Positions 45,159 to 54,672 of a DNA stretch of 64,000 nucleotides are shown here, piece after piece (position 1 is the first letter of the stretch; each line of letters opens with the position of its first letter). This DNA comes from Myxococcus flavus. GTDB taxonomy: Bacteria > Myxococcota > Myxococcia > Myxococcales > Myxococcaceae. The stretch spans positions 7,502,001 through 7,566,000 of the forward strand of contig NZ_CP143624.1 in assembly GCF_050038885.1 (NCBI RefSeq), written 5' to 3'. The translations under genes and the position numbers were made by a program. The notes below the pieces were generated by a model, which was given only the letters and a program-made list of their open reading frames with translations, was not told where the DNA came from and searched no databases.

Positions 45159-46070
45159 CTACATGGCCCCGGAGGGCTTCAGCTGCGCCTGGGCGGCCGC
45201 CCGGTGCTCCGGTGCGCCCGTGACCAGCGCATAGATGGCGTAGCCCACGGGCCCGGCCGCGAGCAGCTCCGTGCAGTGGTCGCCCAGCCGGTCCCAGACC
45301 TTCCCGCCGGCCTTCACATAGGCGTCGACCGTGGCCTCGAAGACGGCGTCCACGCCGAGCATCTTCTGGAAGACGAAGTCCCGGGCCGGGTCTCCCACCT
45401 TGGCCGTGGTCCAGTCGAGCACGCCCGTGATGGTGTCATCCGGGTTGAGCAGGACGTGGGCGGGGTACATTTCACCGTGGGTCATCACGACGTGCCGGGG
45501 CCAGTACGAATCGTCCGCCAGCCAGCTCTCCCAGCGCCGGGCGAGCGACGCCTCGACGTCGAACTCCGAGCGGACCCGGGCGATATCGGCGGCCCAGTTG
45601 GCGCGAACCTGCTCGGGTGTCTCGACCACCAGGCCCGCCCGCCGGGCCTCCTCGATGTCGATGGCGTGCATCCGCTGGAGCAGACGGCCGAACTCCTGGG
45701 CATAGACGCGGGAGGTGTTGTCGAAGTGCCAGATGGGCTGGCTCGTGGCCGGGTCCAGCGTCAGGCCCGGTTTGCCGGGCAGGGCCCTGTAGGCGATGAG
45801 GCGCCGGTTGGCGACCTGCCACTGTGGAACGGCCACGCCGAGGCGGGGGGCGATGAAGTCCAGGATCCTGCGCTCGGCGTCGAGCTTCTCGGAGACATCG
45901 TCCCGCCGGGGGATGCGCAGGACCCACTGGGTGTCGTCGAGACCGCGCGCCATGACGACGCGGTAGTCGAGCCCGGCCTCGTTGACGGAGAGGGAGTCGG
46001 GTTTGAGCTCCAGGCCATGCGTGGCGGCGAGCTCGAGGATCTGGGGGGCATCGTTCGGGGAGGGGGACAT
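45159..46070 (-). CDS. Macrolide-2'-phosphotransferase-like (APH superfamily) protein
   Basis: The 303-residue protein has the aminoglycoside/macrolide phosphotransferase fold: nucleotide-site segment DYRVVMARGLDDTQWVLRIPRRDDV, catalytic loop VVMTHGEMYPAHVLLNP and metal-binding DWTTAKVGDPARDF. The RIPRR and DWTxAKVGDP patterns are those of Mph enzymes, which phosphorylate the 2'-OH of macrolides. The catalytic loop reads HGEMYP rather than the usual HGDLHP, placing Glu where Asp is normal, so activity or substrate may differ. ATG 46070 has AAAGGA nine bases upstream. Resistance is not shown; many chromosomal homologues have other substrates. Confidence 0.85.
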   Translation of the reverse strand: MSPSPNDAPQILELAATHGLELKPDSLSVNEAGLDYRVVMARGLDDTQWVLRIPRRDDVSEKLDAERRILDFIAPRLGVAVPQWQVANRRLIAYRALPGKPGLTLDPATSQPIWHFDNTSRVYAQEFGRLLQRMHAIDIEEARRAGLVVETPEQVRANWAADIARVRSEFDVEASLARRWESWLADDSYWPRHVVMTHGEMYPAHVLLNPDDTITGVLDWTTAKVGDPARDFVFQKMLGVDAVFEATVDAYVKAGGKVWDRLGDHCTELLAAGPVGYAIYALVTGAPEHRAAAQAQLKPSGAM

Positions 46071-46297
46071 CCGGGGCATCCTTTCAGTCGAGTCATCCCG
46101 AGGCTGGAGCGCCCATCCACCCGTCCGAGGAGGACGGAGCTCCGGTCGGCCACGGTTCGATGCGCCACGACCTCGTCGGGACGCGCATCCTGACAGTCGA
46201 GGCGGTATGTCGCCGCTGAAGCGTCGGGTCGCCAAGCGAAATGTTCGTCCCTGGACGTGGCCGTGGGGGCCTGGGGCCGGCGCGAGGTGCTCGACCC

Positions 46298-46927
46298 TCA
46301 CTTCTTGCAGGACAGATCGTACCCGGTGCTCCAGTTCCGGCCATCCAGCGAGTACTGGCCACGCATCTTCATCATGCCTGGCGAGACGGCATTCTCTGTG
46401 TCCATGATTTTCATCTCGCCCATGGGGCCGCTCGACTCCCCAAGCCAGGTGACGCCGTCCGTGGACGAAGACCTGGCGTGACCACCCAAGTTGTCGACGA
46501 TGACATTCACCCACTTGCTCGATGCTGCGTCGAACGTGCGGTACGAGGTGAAGTTGTATTTGTACTCGCCGGACAACACCACGAAGTCGGTTCGCAGCCA
46601 TGCCTTGTCGAGGTCGGGCCTGACAGTGACGGTGACCTCGCTTGGGCTCGCACCACCGGGCCCATGGACCGAACCGCTACAGGTCCAGGTCCCCGTCAGG
46701 GACTCGGTCGCGTCAACCAGCGCGGACGAGGCCGTGATTGCGGGCTCGACCGTTGAGGTCGAGGCTTTCGCCGCGGCAGAGTCCGGGACCGCTTGGGACT
46801 CAGGTGTCGGTGCCTGCCGGCCCGGAGGGGCAGCCCCGGGGCCTTCCGGCCATTTCGAAGAACTGGCTCTACATCCGAACAGGCCGGCGATGGCGACGAT
46901 CAGGAAGACGGACGTACGTAGGACCAT
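46298..46927 (-). CDS. Lipoprotein of unknown function
   Basis: The 209-residue protein has a lipoprotein signal peptide (VFLIVAIAGLFGCRAS, lipobox LFGC), a Pro/Ala/Ser-rich linker and a C-terminal beta-rich domain beginning GTWTCSGSVHGPGGASPSEVT. The GTWxCxGxV pattern resembles DUF1579-like domains, which occur in secreted or heme-binding-like lipocalin folds, but the match is weak. ATG 46927 has GGGAGAAAGCC in front. It is divergent from the DUF6891-like gene, with 136 bases between the starts. Confidence 0.78.
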   Translation of the reverse strand: MVLRTSVFLIVAIAGLFGCRASSSKWPEGPGAAPPGRQAPTPESQAVPDSAAAKASTSTVEPAITASSALVDATESLTGTWTCSGSVHGPGGASPSEVTVTVRPDLDKAWLRTDFVVLSGEYKYNFTSYRTFDAASSKWVNVIVDNLGGHARSSSTDGVTWLGESSGPMGEMKIMDTENAVSPGMMKMRGQYSLDGRNWSTGYDLSCKK

Positions 46928-47063
46928 GGCTTTCTCCCGCGGAGTCGTTGTGTAATCCACTTGCATCTAAGGAGTACGGTCGCCATGCGGGAAGAGCGCG
47001 GATTGCGCCTGAGTCGGCGGATCTTTCGGTGCTGTGGATAGAACGAGTGCAAGGGTGCACGTC

Positions 47064-48500
47064 ATGGATGAAGCGTCGCAGTACGAGCAGGCTCGTGCCG
47101 TCGTCGACGAGGTGATGCCAGACGTCGAAGACCTCGGTGTCCATGTTCGAGCGGATGGCATCTGGTTCCTGATACTGAATTGGGTGAACCAGGATTCGGG
47201 TGAGGTGCTGGAGCGCGCTATCGCTTCATCGGACGGGAGTGTTCTGCGGCCCGAGCTCGTCGCGAAGCTGGAGTGGACGGAGCGCGTCGAAGAGGTGGCT
47301 CGGAGGTGGAGCGCCGTGGCGCTCGTGCCCCCACAGGACGAATCGGCCACGACGAAGCAGATCGAGGCAATTGCTCGCGAGGTCCTGAAAGGCTCGGGCT
47401 TCGACCCCATCGTCTGGGAGGACGACGAGGGGCATCTCCAGGTGGACGTCGAGCTGGTCCACGAGGAGAAGTTCAAGTTCGAGTACATGGTGCTGGCGAC
47501 GACGCGCGGCGACGTGCCAATGCCGAAGCGGACCGAGGCGTTCGGGCTGCGGGCCCGGGCGGAGGAACTGGCGCGCCGGCTGGGCGAGCTATCGTACGCG
47601 CCGCCTCCGCTATCAGAAGCGCAGGCCTCGCTGATTCAGGAGCCACTGGCGGAGCTTCGCAGGACCTTCGAGTACGGCACCTACGCGCTGCCCGACATCT
47701 CAGATGGCAGCGGCGGGGGAGATTGGGACGATTTGGATGATGACCGCGTGCGCCGCGAGGTCTGGAAGGCGTTCGAAAAAGAGGTGCGGGCGCGGCTCGA
47801 GGAAGAAAGGCACTGGCCCGAGGTCATCGAGGCGGACCGGCTGGATGCCGCCTTCGACGACCTGAACCGGGCGGGCATCGTCGCCGAGATGGGCGCGACC
47901 AACACGCTGAGCGGAGGGTGGAGCTACGTCCGAGAAATCGCGGCGGAGCGGGCGCGCCGTGGTGTGAAGAGCTGGGCCGCCGCGTTCTTCCATGAGCAGG
48001 ACCTGGACATTGCCCTGAAGGGCCACGGCGTCTGCATCGCCTTCGGAACCCTGGACGGCGAGGAACTCACCGATCAGGACCTGAAGGTCGCCGAGGCCGT
48101 GGTCGAGGCGCTGCGCAAGCACGGCCTTGCGCCCGAGTGGAATGGCAGCGTCCATACGCGCATCACGGTGCCCGCCTTCACCTGGCGGCGTCGGCGCTCC
48201 AGTGTGGACACGTCCGAGTCCGCCACGGTGGGGCTCTATTGCTTCAGTCCCTCGATGGTGGACCTGCTCCCGCGCGTGCGCTCCGTGACGGTGCGGGCCG
48301 ACCGCCTGTTCCTGTATGACCTGGACCGGATGCACTCACGTACGCTCGAAGAACTCACGTGCGAGTTCCGCGACGACCTTGAGGCGAGCAGTGTGCTGCC
48401 TGACCTGCTGGAGCGCGTGAAGGGACGGTTCCCCAAGCTCAAGGCGCTCGCTGTGAAGGGAGACCGCTCCTTCTCGGAGACCGTGCGCTTCGATGGGTGA
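47064..48500 (+). CDS. DUF6891-like protein of unknown function
   Basis: The 478-residue protein is acidic and soluble. Its middle (about residues 250-340: FDDLNRAGIVAEMGATN through AAFFHEQDLDIALKGHGVCIAFG) has the look of DUF6891, a family of unknown function. The first 200 residues contain two similar alpha/beta segments (VDEVMPDVEDLGVHVR and AREVLKGSGFDPIVW) suggesting an internal duplication. The C-terminal 80 residues are not assignable. Codon use is less uniformly GC3 than in the core genes and neighbours are also accessory, so it may be a transferred gene. Confidence 0.78.
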   Translation: MDEASQYEQARAVVDEVMPDVEDLGVHVRADGIWFLILNWVNQDSGEVLERAIASSDGSVLRPELVAKLEWTERVEEVARRWSAVALVPPQDESATTKQIEAIAREVLKGSGFDPIVWEDDEGHLQVDVELVHEEKFKFEYMVLATTRGDVPMPKRTEAFGLRARAEELARRLGELSYAPPPLSEAQASLIQEPLAELRRTFEYGTYALPDISDGSGGGDWDDLDDDRVRREVWKAFEKEVRARLEEERHWPEVIEADRLDAAFDDLNRAGIVAEMGATNTLSGGWSYVREIAAERARRGVKSWAAAFFHEQDLDIALKGHGVCIAFGTLDGEELTDQDLKVAEAVVEALRKHGLAPEWNGSVHTRITVPAFTWRRRRSSVDTSESATVGLYCFSPSMVDLLPRVRSVTVRADRLFLYDLDRMHSRTLEELTCEFRDDLEASSVLPDLLERVKGRFPKLKALAVKGDRSFSETVRFDG

Positions 48501-48646
48501 GCCCCGGCATCACCCGGGGCCGGTGCTCATCCGTCGCTTTGCCCCCGGGGGCCACCGCATTGAGCGAACCTGCCGGGTGGGGGAGGCGGCTCGCAGGCGC
48601 TTCCGGTCGGCGCAGGTCTGTCCTGGCGTGGCATCATGTGCCTTCC

Positions 48647-49939
48647 ATGGACAAGAGCGTCTTTGCTGAGCGGTTGCGGCGTGCCGCCGAACGGACCCGT
48701 GACTTCACCCGCACGCTCATCTTCGAATCGCTGCCGGACGCCATCCGCTTCGATGTCCAGCTCAACTGCTCGTACGACGGCAACCAACTGCACCCGGATG
48801 AGCGCATCTACCCGGAGGACCCCGAGCGGATCCCGGCCACGTCTGGCTCGGGGCTCACGCGAGAGGAGGTCGTCGAGCTGTTGTGGCGCGAAGGGACCGT
48901 CCCCGAGTGGATCGACCTCTCAGTGAGTCGGGAGGACGGCGAGCACACAGCCATCGAGGTGGCCTGCTGTGGGCGCTTCACTGCCAACGAGCAGCTCCTC
49001 TACCATGAGCGCGAGGGATACCCGCCCTTTCACGTCCTCGGCCCACCCCTGCCGCCGTCGTACGACATCGAAAATAGAAGGCGCTATAGCCTTTACTGGC
49101 ACGTGCAGGTCAGGAGTGAGGCGGAATTAGCCAGACTCAGAAGTCGGTCATTGCACGTGGAGACCCTGGTGCTGTCCGGTCCGGCTCTGGATGACAGCAT
49201 CCTGGAGGCGCTCTCTCGAACGTCGCTGCCGGCATTGCGGCTTCTCCGGCTGGAGAAGACGCGCATCCTGGGGCCGGGCCTCCGCCAATTCGTAGGCGTA
49301 CCGCTGCGCGATCTGGTCTGGCAAGCGGCCCCCGAACTGCCCATCGATCTCCGCGCCATCGACGGGTTCTCCGGGCTGGAGGACCTCGAGGTCGAGGTCC
49401 AGGGGGCGCTCCTCAAGGGCGTTTCCACACTCGCCTCGCTGCCGAGCTTGACGTCACTCCGCCTGCACGCGTCTTCGTTTACAGACTTCGGAACGCTTCC
49501 TTCCCTCGATTCGCTCGTGGAGCTCGACGTGGCGGGATCGCCGGTGAAGTCGCTGGAGACGCTTCGCCGTTTCCAGTTGCTGAGCACGCTGTCACTCCAG
49601 AAGACGGCGGTGGGGGACGAAAACCTGCGTGCGCTAGCGGGGCTCACTCGGCTGCGCTCGCTCACGTTGGACAAGACTTCCGTGAGCGACGCAGGGCTCG
49701 CGCACTTGCTGAAGCTGTCGACACTCCGTGATCTCTACCTTGAAAACACGCGGGTCAGCGACGCTGGCCTGAAGCACCTGCCCGTCCTGAACCTCCGCCG
49801 CGTGCACCTGCGCGGCACCCAGGTGACGAAAGAGGGCGTCGCGTGGCTCCGGGACCAATGTCCCAAGCTGCGCATCCTCTCCGCGTTCGCGCAGTACACC
49901 TCTCCGCGCGCGGGAAGCGGGCTCGGGAGCGGGAGCTAG
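48647..49939 (+). CDS. Leucine-rich repeat protein
   Basis: The 430-residue soluble protein has an N-terminal domain of about 180 residues of unknown type, then about ten leucine-rich repeats, the clearest being LRSLTLDKTSVSDAGLAHLLKL, continuing with LRDLYLENTRVSDAGLKHLPVL. This 23-24-residue period is the type common in Planctomycetes and myxobacteria. The LRR solenoid should bind a protein partner. No signal peptide is present. The start is set at ATG 48647; the frame is open upstream, but nothing upstream resembles protein. It follows the DUF6891-like gene by 146 bases. Confidence 0.82.
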   Translation: MDKSVFAERLRRAAERTRDFTRTLIFESLPDAIRFDVQLNCSYDGNQLHPDERIYPEDPERIPATSGSGLTREEVVELLWREGTVPEWIDLSVSREDGEHTAIEVACCGRFTANEQLLYHEREGYPPFHVLGPPLPPSYDIENRRRYSLYWHVQVRSEAELARLRSRSLHVETLVLSGPALDDSILEALSRTSLPALRLLRLEKTRILGPGLRQFVGVPLRDLVWQAAPELPIDLRAIDGFSGLEDLEVEVQGALLKGVSTLASLPSLTSLRLHASSFTDFGTLPSLDSLVELDVAGSPVKSLETLRRFQLLSTLSLQKTAVGDENLRALAGLTRLRSLTLDKTSVSDAGLAHLLKLSTLRDLYLENTRVSDAGLKHLPVLNLRRVHLRGTQVTKEGVAWLRDQCPKLRILSAFAQYTSPRAGSGLGSGS

Positions 49940-50036
49940 AGAGCTACCGACGTGCCCTCCGCGCCCCGCCGAAACGCGGGTGAGGCCGACAGGAGGGGAG
50001 AGGGGCCCAGGAATGGGCCCGCCTCCCAGAATCCGT

Positions 50037-52523
50037 TCAGCCGACGACCAGGTTGATGATGCGGCCCGGGACGTAGACGAACTTCTTCTCCGTCTTGCCC
50101 TGGGTATGGGCCAGGACATTGGGATCGTTCGCGATGGCGGCGCGAACATCGGCCTCGGAGGCATCGCGGCGCAGCTTCACCTTGCTCCGCAGCTTCCCGT
50201 TCACCTGGACGCCCATCTCGACGACATCGTCCACGGTGAGGGCGGCGTCATAGGAGGGCCAGGGCTCGTAGGCCAGCGTCTGGGCGGCACCGAGCCGCTG
50301 CCACAGCTCCTCGGCGAGGTGGGGCGCGAAGGGCGACAGCAGGAGCGCGAACGTACGGGCCGCCTCGAGCGGGACGCGAGGAAGCTCCGCGAGCTTGTTG
50401 GAGAGGATCATCAGCGCGCTGACGGCGGTGTTGAGCCGGAGCGTCTCGATGTCCTCGCCCACCTTCTTGATGGTCTTGTGCAGCAGGCGGAGCGTCTCGT
50501 CGTCGAGCGTGGCCTCGGCGGAGCCGGGCTCCTCCTTCACGAACGCCAGCGTATTCCAGACGCGGTCCAGGAAGCGGCGGACGCCGATGACGCCCTGGGT
50601 CTGCCAGGGCTTCACGGCCTCGAGCGGCCCCATGAACATCTCATAGACACGCAGGGAGTCGGCGCCGTGGCGCTGGACGACCTCGTCGGGGTTGACGACG
50701 TTGCCGCGCGACTTGGACATCTTCTCGTTGTTCTCGCCGAGGATCATCCCCTGGTGGACGAGCTTGCCGAAGGGCTCGGGGTGCGAGACCACGCCGCAGT
50801 CGAAGAGGACCTTGTGCCAGAAGCGGGCGTAGAGCAGGTGGAGCACCGCGTGCTCGGCGCCGCCGACATACAGGTCCACGGGCATCCAGGCGTCATAGGC
50901 TTCCTGGGAGAAGGCGGCCTGAGTGTTGTGTGGGTCGAGGAAGCGCAGGTAGTACCAGCACGAGCCCGCCCACTGGGGCATGGTGTTGGTCTCGCGGGCG
51001 AACCACTGGCCATCCTTCTGGAAGAAGCGCCAGTCGAGCGCGCGCGACAGGGGGCCGGCGGGATCGTCCGAGGGCTTGAAGTCCTCGAGCTCGGGGAGGC
51101 GCACGGGCAGCTCGCTCTCCGGCACGGGGATGGGCTGGTCGTAGCGCACCGTGTGGGGGTGCTTGCGCGGATCCGTGGAGCCGGCGGGCAGCTCGACGGG
51201 GAAGTAGACCGGGATGGGCTCGCCCCAGTAGCGCTGGCGCGAGAAGACCCAGTCGCGCAGGCGGTACTGCACCCGGCGCGTGCCCAGGCTGTTCTGCTCC
51301 AGATGGGAGATCATCGCGGCCTTGGCCTCGGGCGTGCGAAGGCCGTCGAGGAACCCCGAGCGGACGGCGACGCCGTCCGTGGTGACGGCCTCGGTCCAGG
51401 AGGCGGTGTCGTGGAGCTGGCCGTCCGGCGAGACGACCTCGACCACGGGCAGCCCGAAGGCACGGGCGAACTCGAAGTCACGCTCGTCGTGCGCGGGCAC
51501 GCTCATGATGGCGCCCGTGCCGTAGGAGCCCAGCACGAAGTCCGCCACCCAGATGGGCAGCCGCGCCCCGGTGATGGGGTGGAGCGCATAGGCGCCGGTG
51601 AACGCTCCTGTCTTCGTCTTGGTGAGCGCCGTGCGGTCCAGGTCGCTCTTGCTGACCACCGAGTCCCGGTAGGCGAGCACCTGCTGGCGGTGCTCCGGGG
51701 TGACGAGCGACTCGAGCAGCGGGTGCTCGGGGGCGATGACCATGTACGTGGCGCCGAAGAGGGTGTCCGGGCGCGTGGTGAAGATGCGGAGCTTCTCGCC
51801 GCGGCCTTCGAGGGCGAAGTCCACCTCGGCGCCCTCGCTGCGGCCGATCCAGTGGATCTGCTTCTCCTTCGTCTCGGGCCAGTCGAGCCCCTGGAGCTCC
51901 TGCGCCAGGCGGTCCGCGTAGGCGGTGATGCGCAGCGTCCACTGACGCAGCGGGAGGCGGACCACGGGGTGCCCCCCGCGCTCGCTCTTGCCGTCGATGA
52001 CCTCCTCGTTGGCGAGCACGGTGCCCAGGGCGGGGCACCAGTTCACCGGGAGCTCGGCCTGATAGGCGAGCCCGCGCTCGAAGAGTTTCAGGAAGATCCA
52101 CTGCGTCCAGCGGACGTAGGCCTCGTCGGTGGTGGCCAGCTCACGCGACCAGTCATACGAGAAGCCGAGCGACTTGAGCTGCCGCTTGAAGGTGGCGATG
52201 TTCTTCGCGGTCGTCTGGGCGGGGTGGGTGCCGGTCTCGATGGCGTGCTGCTCGGCGGGGAGGCCGAACGAGTCCCAGCCCATGGGGTGGAGCACGTCCA
52301 CGCCGCGCATGCGCTGGTAGCGGGCGACGATGTCGGTGGCGGTGTATCCCTCCGGGTGGCCCACGTGGAGCCCCGAGCCGGACGGGTAGGGGAACATGTC
52401 GAGGATGTAGGCCTTGGGCCGGCCCGGGTGACGGCGGGCTTCGAAGGTCTTCTCCTGCTCCCAGCGGGCCTGCCACTTGGGCTCGATGGACGCAGGGTCG
52501 TACTTGGGGCGCTCGGTGGACAT
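50037..52523 (-). CDS. leuS: Leucyl-tRNA synthetase
   Basis: The 828-residue class Ia synthetase attaches leucine to tRNA-Leu. The HIGH-type motif is seen as SGSGLHVGHPEGYT near residue 50 (HVGH), an editing domain occupies the middle (TRPDTLFGATYMVIAPEHP), and KMSKS is near 601-605 in KMSKSRGNVV. The C-terminal anticodon-binding domain is complete. The length is normal for bacterial LeuS. ATG 52523 begins MSTERPKYDP, which is typical. It is a core gene bounded on both sides by accessory-looking genes. Confidence 0.97.
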   Translation of the reverse strand: MSTERPKYDPASIEPKWQARWEQEKTFEARRHPGRPKAYILDMFPYPSGSGLHVGHPEGYTATDIVARYQRMRGVDVLHPMGWDSFGLPAEQHAIETGTHPAQTTAKNIATFKRQLKSLGFSYDWSRELATTDEAYVRWTQWIFLKLFERGLAYQAELPVNWCPALGTVLANEEVIDGKSERGGHPVVRLPLRQWTLRITAYADRLAQELQGLDWPETKEKQIHWIGRSEGAEVDFALEGRGEKLRIFTTRPDTLFGATYMVIAPEHPLLESLVTPEHRQQVLAYRDSVVSKSDLDRTALTKTKTGAFTGAYALHPITGARLPIWVADFVLGSYGTGAIMSVPAHDERDFEFARAFGLPVVEVVSPDGQLHDTASWTEAVTTDGVAVRSGFLDGLRTPEAKAAMISHLEQNSLGTRRVQYRLRDWVFSRQRYWGEPIPVYFPVELPAGSTDPRKHPHTVRYDQPIPVPESELPVRLPELEDFKPSDDPAGPLSRALDWRFFQKDGQWFARETNTMPQWAGSCWYYLRFLDPHNTQAAFSQEAYDAWMPVDLYVGGAEHAVLHLLYARFWHKVLFDCGVVSHPEPFGKLVHQGMILGENNEKMSKSRGNVVNPDEVVQRHGADSLRVYEMFMGPLEAVKPWQTQGVIGVRRFLDRVWNTLAFVKEEPGSAEATLDDETLRLLHKTIKKVGEDIETLRLNTAVSALMILSNKLAELPRVPLEAARTFALLLSPFAPHLAEELWQRLGAAQTLAYEPWPSYDAALTVDDVVEMGVQVNGKLRSKVKLRRDASEADVRAAIANDPNVLAHTQGKTEKKFVYVPGRIINLVVG

Positions 52524-52663
52524 GGCGGCCGTATCTAGCACGGCAGGGCTTTGTCCCTCCTATCCGTCGCTGGCACCCCGCCCCGGAGCGGCTTTCGAGA
52601 GGCGCCGCTCAGCGGCGGTCTTGTTGGAAGCGGGGGCGTTGTCTTCACGTAGAAGGAGGGGCG

Positions 52664-53602
52664 ATGGCACAGAGCACAATCGAGATCGTGCGGGATGACG
52701 CCACCCTGCGGCAGTGGGTGGCGGTGGTGGATTCCACGGACGTGTGGGGCGTGCCCTCGTTCGAGGATGCGCGCTACCTGCGCGGGTTGCGGGCGGGACG
52801 GGTCGACTCCGTGCTGAAGCTGGACGGCGCTCCCGTGGGCGCCGCGTTCGTGGAGCCTCCCTCCCCTGGCAGTGGTGGGACGTGCGCGGTGGCCGGCATC
52901 TGGGTGCGTCGCGAGCATCGAGGGCAGGGATTGGGTTCCGCGCTGCACCGCACGCTGTCTGCCTACGCGCATGGGCTCGGCGTGACGGAGTTGGAGGTAG
53001 AGGCCTACGCGTCCCAGGAGGACGCGCTGCGGTACCTCCTCAGGCGCGGTTACCAGGAGGCGTTCCGGCACACCGAGCTCATCCTGGAACTGGAGGGTGT
53101 CCCCGCGCCCGAGGTGCGGCCCCCGGAGGGCGTGCGAATCATCTCGCGGACAGGACGCGACGACCTGCTGCCGGGGATGTACCAGGTGGCGTTGGAGGCC
53201 ATCCCCGACATGCCCGTTGACCCGCCGGAGGAGGCGGGCACCTTCGCGGAGTGGCGCGCCTCCGACATCGACCGGCCCCTCCACACGCCGGACCTGACCT
53301 TCATCGCGCTCCACGGCGACGAGGTGGTGGGCTACGCGGTGCTCCAGCGCGGCCAGCGTGGCGTCGTCTTCCACAGTCTCACCGGCGTAAAGCGCGCCTG
53401 GCGTGGGAGGGGCATCGCCAGCGCGCTCAAGCGGGCTCAGGTCGCAGGCGCCATTCACGCGGGCTTCAAGCGCATGGTGACAGAGAACGTCGTGGGGAAC
53501 GCCTCCATCCGCCATCTCAACGAGGTGATGGGCTATCGGCCCCTGCCAGGTGCCATTGTCTTCAGGGGCCCGCTGTTCGACGTCGCGGGAAAGCGTCTGT
53601 AA
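52664..53602 (+). CDS. Tandem GNAT acetyltransferase
   Basis: The 312-residue protein contains two GNAT domains. The first (about 1-150) has GIWVRREHRGQGLGSALHRTL and the second (about 160-310) has TGVKRAWRGRGIASALKRAQ plus NASIRHLNEVMGYRPLP. Both acetyl-CoA motifs look intact. Such double GNATs include mycothiol synthase-like enzymes and small-molecule acetylases; the substrate is unknown. ATG 52664 follows an ideal AAGGAGGGG. It is divergent from leuS. Confidence 0.9.
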   Translation: MAQSTIEIVRDDATLRQWVAVVDSTDVWGVPSFEDARYLRGLRAGRVDSVLKLDGAPVGAAFVEPPSPGSGGTCAVAGIWVRREHRGQGLGSALHRTLSAYAHGLGVTELEVEAYASQEDALRYLLRRGYQEAFRHTELILELEGVPAPEVRPPEGVRIISRTGRDDLLPGMYQVALEAIPDMPVDPPEEAGTFAEWRASDIDRPLHTPDLTFIALHGDEVVGYAVLQRGQRGVVFHSLTGVKRAWRGRGIASALKRAQVAGAIHAGFKRMVTENVVGNASIRHLNEVMGYRPLPGAIVFRGPLFDVAGKRL

Positions 53603-53685
53603 TCGCCCGGCGGTGGCCGGCGCAGAGCCGTGTGCACGGGCGGGCTTGCTCCGCGCAAGAGCAAGCTGTATGGGCGCGCCCCTCA

Positions 53686-54672
53686 ATGACCCAATACTCC
53701 TCCCGAGCACTCCTCCCGTTGTTGCTGAGTCTTCTGTTTTCCGCCGCCTGTTCTTCCGAGGGCACCATGGGTCCTCAGGGACCGGTGGGGCCTCAGGGGC
53801 CCCAAGGGCCACAGGGGCCTGCGGGTGGACCTCCTGGACCGCAGGGGCCCGCCGGCCCGCGTGGCGAACGGGGGCTGACGGGACCGCAGGGCCCGATGGG
53901 CGAGCAAGGCCCGCGCGGCGTGATGGGGCCCCAGGGGCCACAAGGGCCCAAGGGGGACACCGGCGCGCAGGGCCCGCGCGGCGACATGGGGCCTCAAGGT
54001 CCGCAGGGCCCCAGGGGCGATACGGGTCCGGCTGGCCCCATGGGCCCCGTGGGTGAGTTGCCGGAAATCTGCGCGCCGGGTGAGCTCTTCTGCGAGGGTG
54101 CGAATCTGTGGGCCTGCACGCGTTCGGGCACCGACGCGGTGCTGAGCACGAAGTGTACTGGGGGCTCCGCGGTGAATCCCGTCGGGTGCTACACGACCGC
54201 CTGTGCCCCTGGCGATGCCGCGTGCTGCCGCACCGAGAAGCCCGCCTGCCAGTGGAACATGACCCGCCCCATCACCACCACGGGCTCGGTCTATGGGAAC
54301 GGTGTGGGGGGCAGCCTCAGGTCTGGCAACTACTACTGCTATGGTCCGACGAGCTGCGCCTCGAACGATGTCTTCAATGTGCAGATGGGAATTACGGGCG
54401 GTGAGAGCGTCACCTGTGGCGCCGTCTTCTCGACCTTGGTCATCCGCGTGACCCGCCCCCTGACGACGCCCGGGCAGGTCTTCACCCTTCCGAATTCAAG
54501 GGTATCGCTCTACCTGTACGCGGATAATAACGCTGGAGAATGCACGAGCTGGACAGGCTCGGTCACCTGGCATTCCGAGGTTCCGGACTGGAGCGTCAGC
54601 GTCAACGCGACCTGCTCGGAGACGGGTAAGAGCCACATCCAGGTCGTGGGCACCTTTAGCGGCGACGCCTGA
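53686..54672 (+). CDS. Collagen-like lipoprotein
   Basis: The 328-residue protein has a lipoprotein signal (LPLLLSLLFSAACSSEG) and then 33 Gly-X-Y triplets rich in GPQ, GPR and GDT, interrupted once by one extra glycine after the seventh triplet. A cysteine-rich segment (EICAPGELFCEGANLWACTRSG and onward, about ten Cys) and a beta-rich C-terminal domain follow. Bacterial collagen-like proteins trimerise and are surface exposed. It would be an outer-membrane-anchored triple-helix stalk with a disulfide-stabilised head. ATG 53686 is chosen because it starts the lipoprotein signal. A fragment similar to its C-terminal domain is found near 60126. Confidence 0.85.
   Translation: MTQYSSRALLPLLLSLLFSAACSSEGTMGPQGPVGPQGPQGPQGPAGGPPGPQGPAGPRGERGLTGPQGPMGEQGPRGVMGPQGPQGPKGDTGAQGPRGDMGPQGPQGPRGDTGPAGPMGPVGELPEICAPGELFCEGANLWACTRSGTDAVLSTKCTGGSAVNPVGCYTTACAPGDAACCRTEKPACQWNMTRPITTTGSVYGNGVGGSLRSGNYYCYGPTSCASNDVFNVQMGITGGESVTCGAVFSTLVIRVTRPLTTPGQVFTLPNSRVSLYLYADNNAGECTSWTGSVTWHSEVPDWSVSVNATCSETGKSHIQVVGTFSGDA
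53761..54060 (+). repeat. Gly-X-Y (collagen) coding repeat
   Basis: Exactly 100 codons: seven Gly-X-Y triplets, one single Gly, then 26 triplets. GPQ is the commonest triplet. The nucleotide repeats are imperfect (varied third bases), which argues for selection on protein rather than recent slippage. Confidence 0.9.

Noticed and set aside
50000..52538. A long plus-strand frame opposite leuS
   Set aside because: LeuS on the minus strand has all synthetase motifs; the antisense frame has the skewed composition of a GC-rich shadow.
53761..54060. Collagen-coding region considered as a CRISPR or tandem DNA repeat
   Set aside because: The periodicity is nine bases and follows Gly codons with varied third bases; there are no spacers.
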